A stretch of 9,434 bases of DNA, taken from contig JAEZFJ010000194.1 in NCBI GenBank assembly GCA_023437755.1, positions 1 through 9,434 on the forward strand, given 5' to 3'. Shown here piece after piece: positions 1 through 6,339 of the stretch. This DNA is from Pseudomonadota bacterium. GTDB taxonomy: Bacteria; Pseudomonadota; Alphaproteobacteria; Rhizobiales; Devosiaceae. Made by a program: the position numbers and the translations under genes. Positions within the stretch are counted from its first letter, which is position 1. Each line of letters opens with the position of its first letter. A model generated the notes under the pieces. That model searched no databases. It had not been told where the DNA came from and saw only the letters and a list, made by a program, of their open reading frames with translations.

Positions 1-19
1 GACTGACCTCGATCAACTC

Positions 20-45
20 CCGATGCCGCGTTCGCGCGGCATCGG
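20..45 (+). promoter_or_regulatory. Intercistronic RNA hairpin ahead of the ABC permease genes
   Basis: A perfect 11-bp inverted repeat (arms 20-30 and 35-45) encloses a TTCG tetraloop, 21 bases before the first permease start. No T-run follows, so it is not a classical intrinsic terminator. In Dpp/Opp-type operons such hairpins often sit between the binding-protein gene and the permease genes, protecting the upstream mRNA and lowering downstream expression. A TGA at 4-6, with only one codon visible before it, could be the stop of that upstream gene, but this cannot be shown here. The structure is seen directly; the role is inferred. Confidence 0.7.
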
Positions 46-66
46 CCTACGCACCGGGCGCCGGCC

Positions 67-990
67 ATGCTGAAACTCATCGCTACTCGGATAGGTGAAG
101 CGCTGATCGCGCTGCTGCTGATGAGCCTGGTGATCTTCCTTCTCAGCCGGCTGACGGGAGATCCAGTAGCCCTGCTGCTCGGCGACGGGGCGACGGAAGC
201 CGACAAGATCAAGCTCACGCAGGACCTCGGCCTCGATCAACCTCTTCCCGTCCAGTACCTGACCTTTATCGGCAACGCCTTGACCGGCGACTTCGGCCGG
301 TCCGTCACCGCCGGCAGCCAGCCCGCGCTCGAACTGGTGCTGTCGCGACTGCCCGCATCGCTCAGTCTTGCGGCCGTGGCACTGGTGTTCACCGTCACCA
401 TCGGCATCCTGTTCGGGGTGCTTGCCGCCATCCGCCGCAACTCCGTCGTGGACATCGCCGCCCGCCTGGTGGCCCTGATCGGGCAGTCGGTGCCAAGCTT
501 CTGGCTCGGCATCGTCCTGATGTACGTGTTCGCAGTGCAGTTGGGCTGGCTGCCGACCTCCGGCTACGGGCAGTGGCAGCACTACGTATTGCCGGCAGCA
601 ACACTGGGCCTGTTCACCCTCGCCGCGATCACCCGCCTGGTCCGCTCCTCCATGCTCGAGGCGCTTGGCAGCGAGTACATCAAGCTGGCGCGGATCAAGG
701 GACTTTCCGAAGCAGCGGTGATCTGGAAGCACGCGCTGGCCAACAGCCTGATCCCGGTGATCACCTTCATGGGCACCTTCTTTGCGGTGATGATAACCGG
801 GGCGGTGATCGTCGAGACGGTCTTCTCCTGGCCCGGCATCGGCCGCCTGGCCTACGAGTCCATCCTCTCGCGCGACTTCCCCGTGGTGCAAACCGTGGTC
901 CTGGTCATCACCTCCCTCTTCATCCTCGCCAATCTTGCCGTAGACCTGCTTTATGTCGTTGTCGACCCCCGCATGCGGAGCCGTGGGTGA
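67..990 (+). CDS. ABC transporter permease, DppB/OppB type
   Basis: This 307-residue inner-membrane protein is one of the two channel subunits of a peptide/nickel/opine-type ABC importer. The N-terminus (about 9-28) is a membrane helix followed by the family's typical TGDP motif (30-33) and a periplasmic segment with a GLDQPLPVQY-like stretch (55-64). Further hydrophobic helices lie at about 98-121, 132-158, 173-192, 228-251 and 274-298. The EAA coupling loop, which contacts the ATPases, is at about 203-230 (EYIKLARIKGLSE, then HALANSLIPV). The protein ends with the usual VDPRMR tail, so it is full length. The start at 67 leaves a normal N-terminus, although no good Shine-Dalgarno site precedes it. 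Its stop overlaps the start of the next permease by one base. Family assignment is firm; substrate is unknown (dipeptides, oligopeptides, glutathione, nickel, opines and chelates are all possible). Confidence 0.95.
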   Translation: MLKLIATRIGEALIALLLMSLVIFLLSRLTGDPVALLLGDGATEADKIKLTQDLGLDQPLPVQYLTFIGNALTGDFGRSVTAGSQPALELVLSRLPASLSLAAVALVFTVTIGILFGVLAAIRRNSVVDIAARLVALIGQSVPSFWLGIVLMYVFAVQLGWLPTSGYGQWQHYVLPAATLGLFTLAAITRLVRSSMLEALGSEYIKLARIKGLSEAAVIWKHALANSLIPVITFMGTFFAVMITGAVIVETVFSWPGIGRLAYESILSRDFPVVQTVVLVITSLFILANLAVDLLYVVVDPRMRSRG

Positions 991-1895
991 TGGCTGACGT
1001 GAGTTCTGAAATGCGGCCCCGTCGCCCTCGGGTCTTCACCAGTATGGCGACGCTGTGGCACTCGCTGGACTGGCCCCTGCGCGCTGCCGCGGCGCTGCTG
1101 GTCCTCTTTGTCGTCGCGGCCCTCTTCGGCCCATGGCTGACGCCGTATGACCCCCTCACCGGCTCCCTGCGGGCCCGCCTGGTGCCGCCAGCCTGGCAGG
1201 ACGGGGGCAGCTGGGCGCACCCCTTCGGCACCGACAGACTGGGCCGTGACATCCTCTCCCGCATCATCGCAGGTGCCCGCATTTCGCTGACCGTCTGCGC
1301 CCTGGTGATCGCCATTTCCGGCGCGCTGGGCACCGCCGTAGGCACCGCGGCCGGTTATTTCGGCGGCTGGACCGACCGCATATTGATGCGGCTGGTCGAT
1401 CTCGCCCTTTCTTTCCCCGTGATCCTGCTTGCGCTGCTCCTCGGCGCGATCTCAGGCCCAAGCTTTGGCAACATCATCATCGTCATCTCGCTGGTGCTGT
1501 GGAGCCAATATGCCCGCATGGCGCGCGGCGAGACGCTGAAGATCCGCAACGAGGACTATGTGGACCTCGCCCGCACCTCCGGCCTGTCTGACTGGAAGAT
1601 CATCTGGCGGCATATCCTGCCCAATATCGCCCCCGCCCTCATAGTGATCGCAACACTGCAGGTCGGCGTGGTGATCGTGCTTGAAGCCTCGCTCAGTTTC
1701 CTCGGTGTTGGCGTGCCGCCGCCGGCGCCGTCCTGGGGCTCGATGGTCGCCGACGGCCGCTCCTACATCGCATCGGCCTGGTGGCTCTGCATCGTGCCGG
1801 GCACGGCCATCCTGCTGACGGTGATGGCGGTGAACCTCATCGGGGACGCGCTTGCCGACCGCATCAACCCGGCACTGAGGGGCCGCAACATCTGA
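990..1895 (+). CDS. ABC transporter permease, DppC/OppC type
   Basis: This 301-residue protein is the partner permease of the upstream DppB-like subunit. A cytoplasmic N-terminal tail (1-28) leads into helix 1 (about 30-50), followed by the family hallmark HPFGTDRLGRDILSRII (77-93). Other helices are at about 98-122, 136-155, 160-175, 215-240 and 264-285. The EAA loop is at about 189-215 (DYVDLARTSGLSDWKIIWRH), followed by the conserved LEASLSFLGVGVPPPAPSWG segment (231-250). The C-terminus (GDALADRINPALRGR) is complete. The frame stays open far upstream inside the previous gene, but family length and N-terminal layout favour the ATG at 990. That ATG shares a TGATG overlap with the previous stop and has GGAG at 977-980. 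The tight coupling supports equimolar production of both permeases. Confidence 0.95.
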   Translation: MADVSSEMRPRRPRVFTSMATLWHSLDWPLRAAAALLVLFVVAALFGPWLTPYDPLTGSLRARLVPPAWQDGGSWAHPFGTDRLGRDILSRIIAGARISLTVCALVIAISGALGTAVGTAAGYFGGWTDRILMRLVDLALSFPVILLALLLGAISGPSFGNIIIVISLVLWSQYARMARGETLKIRNEDYVDLARTSGLSDWKIIWRHILPNIAPALIVIATLQVGVVIVLEASLSFLGVGVPPPAPSWGSMVADGRSYIASAWWLCIVPGTAILLTVMAVNLIGDALADRINPALRGRNI

Positions 1896-2887
1896 TGACG
1901 ACGACTTCACCGCCCCTCCTCCAAATGCGCAATGTCAGCGTCCGCCTCGGCGGTGATCGCGACTCCCTCAGCCTGATCGAGAACATCGATCTTGCGATTG
2001 GGGCCGGCGAGACCGTCGGACTGGTGGGGGAAAGCGGCTCGGGCAAGACCACCCTGGGCATGGCCCTCATGCGCCTGCTGCCGCCGCTGCTCGAAAAAGG
2101 CCTGTCGGGTGAGATCCTCTACGACGGCAAGAACATTACGGCCTTGTCGGGCAACGAGATGACCGCCATGCGCGGTGGAGAAATCTCGATGATCCTGCAG
2201 GATCCCATGGCCTCCCTGAACCCGATCTTCACGGTCGGCAACCAGCTCAAGGAAGGGCTGCGCCTGCATGCGACGCGGCAAGGCAGTCTCCAGGAGCGGG
2301 CCATCGCCGCCCTGGAAAGCGTCCGGATCCCCTCCCCCGAAGCGCGTCTGTCCAACCACCCCCACCAGATGAGCGGCGGCATGCGCCAGCGGGTGGTCGG
2401 TGCAATCTCGCTGACACGGGCACCACGCCTGCTGATCGCCGACGAGCCCACCACGTCCCTGGATGTGACCATCCAGTACCAGTTCCTGGAACTGCTCAAG
2501 GACCTGCAAAGGCGGCTCGGCATGGCCATGCTGTTCATCACCCATGACTTCGGCGTGGTCGCCAAGATGTGCGATCGGGTGGCGGTGATGTATGCCGGCC
2601 AGATCGTGGAGGAGGGCCCGGTCCGCGACATCTTCCACCGGCCGGCGCACTGGTACACCCGCGCCTTGCTTGACAGCATTCCCACGGTGGACCGGGCACC
2701 GAGGCGCCTCCCCACCATTCCCGGCTCACCCCCACCGGTATCGGCCCGCCCACAGGGCTGCCGTTTCCACCCGCGATGCCCCAACGCCCAGCCCAAGTGC
2801 CTCGAGCCGCCCAGCACCTTCGCGGTCGGTGTCGCCCATACCACCCGCTGCTGGTTTCCCCTGCAGGCCCAGCGAGGCGCAGCATGA
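1895..2887 (+). CDS. ABC transporter ATP-binding protein, DppD/OppD type
   Basis: This 330-residue cytoplasmic ATPase powers the importer as one half of a heterodimer with the next gene product. All nucleotide-binding motifs are present: Walker A GESGSGKTT (45-53), Q-loop Q102, signature MSGGMRQ (159-165), Walker B LLIADEP (179-185), D-loop ending in SLD (188-190) and switch histidine H217. The C-terminal oligo_HPY region carries four cysteines (C289, C295, C302, C319). In this family these cysteines are conserved, and an iron-sulfur cluster has been seen in a mycobacterial Dpp relative; binding here is inferred. The ATG at 1895 overlaps the previous stop by one base (TGATG); GAGGGG at 1877-1882 lies a little far upstream, so translation is probably coupled. 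Length is normal and no key residue is missing. Confidence 0.95.
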   Translation: MTTTSPPLLQMRNVSVRLGGDRDSLSLIENIDLAIGAGETVGLVGESGSGKTTLGMALMRLLPPLLEKGLSGEILYDGKNITALSGNEMTAMRGGEISMILQDPMASLNPIFTVGNQLKEGLRLHATRQGSLQERAIAALESVRIPSPEARLSNHPHQMSGGMRQRVVGAISLTRAPRLLIADEPTTSLDVTIQYQFLELLKDLQRRLGMAMLFITHDFGVVAKMCDRVAVMYAGQIVEEGPVRDIFHRPAHWYTRALLDSIPTVDRAPRRLPTIPGSPPPVSARPQGCRFHPRCPNAQPKCLEPPSTFAVGVAHTTRCWFPLQAQRGAA

Positions 2888-3864
2888 GCGGCGCCATCCT
2901 GTCCGCGCGCGGCCTGAGCCGCGTGTTCAAGGTGAAGCACAATGGCCGCCAGCAGGATCTTCATGCGGTCACCGACGTCGACATAGACCTCCTGCCGGGG
3001 CGAACCCTCGGTGTTGTCGGAGAGTCCGGCTGCGGCAAGACCACGCTCAATCGTTTGCTCCTGCTGCTGGACACGCCCACCACTGGCGAAGTGCAGTTTC
3101 AGGGAGAGCCCTCCGCAACGCTGTCATCGCAGGCGATGCGCGAGTTCCGCCGGGCGGTGCAGCCGGTCTTCCAGAACCCCTTCTCCTCGCTCGATCCACG
3201 CATGCGGGTGGGGTCGATCATTGCCGAGCCGCTGTCGACCATTCCTGAGCTGAGCCGCCGACAGATCGAGGATCGGGTCGGCGAAGTGCTGGAGGCGGTC
3301 GGCCTGCGGCGGGAAGATGCCCGGCGCTACCCCAACGAGTTCTCCGGCGGGCAGCGGCAGCGGATTGCCATCGCGCGGGCCATAGCCTCGCGGCCCCGCG
3401 TCCTGATGCTGGACGAGCCCGTGTCCTCGCAGGACATTTCCATCCGGGCACAGATTCTCAACATCCTAAAGGACCTGCAGGAGGAGTACGGGCTCGGCTG
3501 CGTGTTCATCTCCCATGACCTCGCCACGGTCCGGTTCATGGCCGATGATGTGATCGTCATGTATCTCGGCCGCATCATCGAGCGGGGTTCCGCCGAGGCG
3601 ATCTGCACGGCTCCGAGCCATCCCTACACACGCGCGTTGCTTGCCGCGGCCCTGCCGCCCGATCCGGACGCTCCGCCCCCGGATCTGCCGCCGCAGGGCG
3701 AGATCCCGAGCCCGCTCGATCCGCCGCCGGGTTGTCCGTACCATACGCGCTGCCCCTTACGGTTCGATCGCTGCGACAGCGTTCGCCCGCCCATGTTTGC
3801 GGCCCCCCATGGCGGTGCCGCCGCATGTCACCTGCTTGACCCGGAGTTGCCTCGTGAGCATTAG
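2884..3864 (+). CDS. ABC transporter ATP-binding protein, DppF/OppF type
   Basis: This 326-residue protein is the second ATPase of the importer. Motifs are Walker A GESGCGKTT (46-54), Q-loop Q97, signature FSGGQRQR (153-160), Walker B VLMLDEP (173-179) and switch histidine H211. The D-loop reads SSQD (181-184), where Dpp/Opp ATPases usually have SALD, an uncommon Leu-to-Gln change beside the dimer interface. The C-terminal oligo_HPY tail has a proline-rich linker (about 259-283) and four cysteines (C284, C290, C297, C315) matching the pattern in the partner ATPase. The ATG at 2884 forms an ATGA overlap with the upstream stop and has GAGG at 2874-2877, six bases away. The frame is open further upstream, but that part is only a shadow of the previous gene. 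Family assignment is firm. Confidence 0.95.
   Translation: MSGAILSARGLSRVFKVKHNGRQQDLHAVTDVDIDLLPGRTLGVVGESGCGKTTLNRLLLLLDTPTTGEVQFQGEPSATLSSQAMREFRRAVQPVFQNPFSSLDPRMRVGSIIAEPLSTIPELSRRQIEDRVGEVLEAVGLRREDARRYPNEFSGGQRQRIAIARAIASRPRVLMLDEPVSSQDISIRAQILNILKDLQEEYGLGCVFISHDLATVRFMADDVIVMYLGRIIERGSAEAICTAPSHPYTRALLAAALPPDPDAPPPDLPPQGEIPSPLDPPPGCPYHTRCPLRFDRCDSVRPPMFAAPHGGAAACHLLDPELPREH
3843..3846 (+). promoter_or_regulatory. Ribosome binding site fixing the GTG start of the CapA-like gene
   Basis: GGAG at 3843-3846 lies seven bases before the GTG at 3854, inside the end of the upstream ATPase gene. It supports this GTG over upstream in-frame starts, which would add a non-homologous arginine-rich extension read from the ATPase gene in another frame. 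Confidence 0.65.
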
Positions 3865-4972
3865 GTTCGTCGCCGTCGGCGATGTCGCGCCGGACCGCGA
3901 CAGTCCCGCCAGCATCTTCGATGCCGTGCGCGAGCGGATCGGGCGTGCGGACCTCGGCTTCTGCCAACTCGAGGTCAATCTGACGGAACGCGGGGTGCGG
4001 CTGCCGCAGGCCCGGCACACCATGCGCGGCGATCCCGCCATCGCCGATGCACTGGTTGATGTCGGCCTGGAGGCCGTCTCCTTCGCCGGCAACCACTGCA
4101 TGGACTGGGGTCCTGAGGGGCTGTTCGATACCCTGCATCATCTCGATCGTACCGGGGCCACACAGATCGGCACGGGACGGAACATCGCAGAGGCGCGCCA
4201 ACCGGCCTTAATCACCCGCAACGGGGTGACGGTGGGTTTCGTCTCGGTGAACTCCATTCTGCCGATGAACTACTGGGCCGAGGAGAACCGCCCCGGCTGC
4301 GCCCCGATGCGGGCGCACACGATCTACGAGCAGATCGAGCATGACCAGCCCGGCACGCCGGCCCGCATCCACACCTACGCCTTCCGTGATGATCTCGACG
4401 CCCTGCTGTCCACCATCCGGCAGGTGCGCACGCAGGCCGATGTGGTGGTGCTGTCGCACCATGCCGGCATCCATTTCGTCCCCGCGGTGATCCCCGACTA
4501 CCAGCGGGAGGTGGCCCACGCCGCAATCGACGCGGGAGCGGACCTGGTTCTTGGCCACCACGCCCACATCCTCAAGGGCATCGAGATCTACAAGGGCAAG
4601 ACCATCGCCTACAGCCTCGCCAACTTCGCAATCGATCTCAGGATGGACGAGGCGCATGCCCAGTCGAAAGGCTTCAAGGAGATCCAGAAGCTGAACCCGG
4701 ACTGGGTGCCGGACTTCTCCAGCCGTTACAACTTCCCGCCCGGCTCCGAAATGAGCGTGTTGCTCGAGGCGAACCTGTCCCGCGATGGCGTGAGCGATGT
4801 CCGCTTTGTTCCGGTCATGATCGGTCGCGACGCCGATCCGAAGATCGTTGCGCCCGAGGATCCCGGTTTCGACCGCATCCGAACCTACCTGCAGACCATA
4901 GGCGATCAGGCGGACCTGGGCAGCGTCGTCGCGGCGGATGGTGACGTGCTGCGCATTGCGGCCCGGCCATGA
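3854..4972 (+). CDS. CapA family protein (PGA_cap, metallophosphatase-like fold)
   Basis: This 372-residue protein belongs to the CapA/PgsA family, whose members have a calcineurin-like metallophosphoesterase fold and are best known from poly-gamma-glutamate capsule synthesis. Visible family motifs are the N-terminal GDV (9-11), QLEVNLT (38-44), the GNHCMDWG block (79-86), a histidine-rich SHHAGIH (201-207), GHHAH (234-238) and YSLANF (253-258). These supply likely metal ligands D10, N80, H81, H203, H236 and H238 (ligand roles inferred). The usual family HWG motif is replaced by HHAG. The protein begins directly in the domain with no signal peptide or membrane anchor, unlike Bacillus CapA, so it is probably cytoplasmic. 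It starts 11 bases inside the upstream ATPase gene and its stop overlaps the next start (ATGA). No capB or capC ligase is nearby, so a capsule role is unlikely; hydrolysis or tailoring of the imported compound is a possible alternative. Confidence 0.9.
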   Translation: MSIRFVAVGDVAPDRDSPASIFDAVRERIGRADLGFCQLEVNLTERGVRLPQARHTMRGDPAIADALVDVGLEAVSFAGNHCMDWGPEGLFDTLHHLDRTGATQIGTGRNIAEARQPALITRNGVTVGFVSVNSILPMNYWAEENRPGCAPMRAHTIYEQIEHDQPGTPARIHTYAFRDDLDALLSTIRQVRTQADVVVLSHHAGIHFVPAVIPDYQREVAHAAIDAGADLVLGHHAHILKGIEIYKGKTIAYSLANFAIDLRMDEAHAQSKGFKEIQKLNPDWVPDFSSRYNFPPGSEMSVLLEANLSRDGVSDVRFVPVMIGRDADPKIVAPEDPGFDRIRTYLQTIGDQADLGSVVAADGDVLRIAARP

Positions 4973-6309
4973 CTCTCACACGGACTCTGCTGGAGGAGTA
5001 TGTCGGTACCCGCGACATCACCCCAGGTGCGAAAGCCGCCGTGGCCATCGCTCTGGCCGATGGCCTGGCGGTGATGGTCGCGGCCACTGGCCTCGAGCCT
5101 GCAGTTGCTCCAGTGCAGGCCTACGCGTCTGCATCCGGTGCAGGACCGGCGACGCTGATCGGCGCAGACCGCAAGGTGTCTCCGGTGATGGCAGCTTTGG
5201 GCAACGGAGCCCTGGCCCACGCCATCGACTTCGAGGACACGTTCGAAGCAGGGAAAATCCATCCCAACGCCTCGCTGATCCCCTCCGTGCTGGCCTTGGC
5301 CGAGGCCGAGGACAGCGGCGGCGCCGAGGTGATCAGGGCGCTGGCACTTGGGTGCGACTTCGCCTGCCGGTTGTCGCTGGCACTCGACGGCGATCCGGCG
5401 GAGCGGGGTTGGTACCATCCACCCATCCTGTCGGGGCTCGGTGCAACGCTGGGTTGCTGCCTGTTGCTTGACCTCGACGCGAAAGCCGCCGTCAACGCGC
5501 TTGGCCTTTTCGCGGCACAGTTCATGCTTGCCGACGAGCTCAAGCGCAGCCCGTTGTCCCACCTGCGCGCGGTGCGGGAGGGGCTCGCAGCCCGTGCCGC
5601 GGTCGAGGCGGCACTGCTGGCGCGCGCCGGCGTCGTGGCGGTGGAACAGCCTCTCGAAGGGTCTGGTGGCGTGTTCCCGATGTTAACCGGCAATGCACCC
5701 CGGCCGAGGGCCTTCGCCGAGATCGGCAGGCACTTCCACGGGCCCGAAGTGGGGGTGAAGCAATGGCCATCCTGCCGCGGCACGCACAGCGCCATTGTCG
5801 CAGCCCAGCGGCTCCGGGATAGAGGCCTGACGCCCTCCGACGTGGCGGAGGTCACCGTCGCCGTGTCATCGCCCAACGACATGCTGTTCGTGCCGCGCCA
5901 GCAGCGAATTGCTCCGCGAACCGCCATCGATGCGAAGTTCTCGATCCCGTTCGCGTTCGCCACGGCTCTGGAACATGGAGCGGTGGACCTTGCCAGTTTC
6001 ACGCCCGAAAGGCTGGCCTCGGCTGTTACTCTCGACCTGGCCAGCCGCATTCGCATGGATGGGGCGCCCCCTCCCCCTGGCGTGGAGGCGGTTTACAACC
6101 TGTGGACCAGGGCGGGCACCTCGATCACTGAAATCGTTGAAGCGGTTCCCGGCCTGCGTGCGGCTGACACCACGCTCGAGGCTATGGCACCCAAGGTTCA
6201 GGCCTGCCTCGCGGCAGGGGCCAGACCCGTGAATAGCCGCAACCTGCTGACCGCCATCGCCCGGCTGGAAACCGACGGCCCTCGTGACCTCATGCGCCTC
6301 GTTTCGTAA
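4969..6309 (+). CDS. MmgE/PrpD family protein
   Basis: This 446-residue protein belongs to the family of 2-methylcitrate dehydratase (PrpD), cis-aconitate decarboxylase and iminodisuccinate epimerase; members act on polycarboxylates in the cytoplasm. The all-helical N-terminal domain carries the hallmark AHAIDFEDTFEAGKIHPN (83-100), with D87, T91 and H98 matching active-site positions known from cis-aconitate decarboxylase. H150 in WYHPP (148-152) and H273 in the PSCRGTH segment (267-273) are also conserved. The usual Lys-x-x-His-x-Gly block appears as P195-L-S-H198-L-R200, so the expected lysine and glycine are missing at their normal places. The second domain follows, with DAKFSIPFAFA (321-331). 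Length is normal. The start overlaps the CapA-like gene (ATGA) and lacks a good ribosome binding site, so coupling is likely. No other propionate-catabolism (prp) genes are present in the window, so a methylcitrate role is doubtful. The reaction is unknown. Confidence 0.92.
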   Translation: MTLTRTLLEEYVGTRDITPGAKAAVAIALADGLAVMVAATGLEPAVAPVQAYASASGAGPATLIGADRKVSPVMAALGNGALAHAIDFEDTFEAGKIHPNASLIPSVLALAEAEDSGGAEVIRALALGCDFACRLSLALDGDPAERGWYHPPILSGLGATLGCCLLLDLDAKAAVNALGLFAAQFMLADELKRSPLSHLRAVREGLAARAAVEAALLARAGVVAVEQPLEGSGGVFPMLTGNAPRPRAFAEIGRHFHGPEVGVKQWPSCRGTHSAIVAAQRLRDRGLTPSDVAEVTVAVSSPNDMLFVPRQQRIAPRTAIDAKFSIPFAFATALEHGAVDLASFTPERLASAVTLDLASRIRMDGAPPPPGVEAVYNLWTRAGTSITEIVEAVPGLRAADTTLEAMAPKVQACLAAGARPVNSRNLLTAIARLETDGPRDLMRLVS

Positions 6310-6339
6310 GGCGCCAGCGCGGAATCTGGTCAGCAGGAT

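Noticed and set aside
13..891. Long minus-strand open frame opposite the first permease gene
   Set aside because: Its translation is rich in His, Gln, Gly and Asp with no recognisable domain or family motif. It mirrors codon bias of the clear DppB-type gene on the other strand, as expected for a GC-rich genome.
573..989. Upstream extension of the second permease
   Set aside because: The extension lies inside the first permease gene in another frame, has no membrane or family character, and the ATG at 990 with GGAG upstream gives a normal DppC start.
1907..2964. Two long minus-strand open frames opposite the DppD-like ATPase gene
   Set aside because: Neither has a recognisable domain, and the plus strand carries a complete ATPase with every motif.
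3641..3853. Arginine-rich N-terminal extension of the CapA-like protein
   Set aside because: It is an out-of-frame reading of the ATPase tail. The GTG at 3854 has a well-spaced GGAG and begins directly at the domain.
6310..6339. Intrinsic terminator between the convergent operons
   Set aside because: Only a four- to five-pair stem (CCAG with CTGG) and no T-run on either strand.
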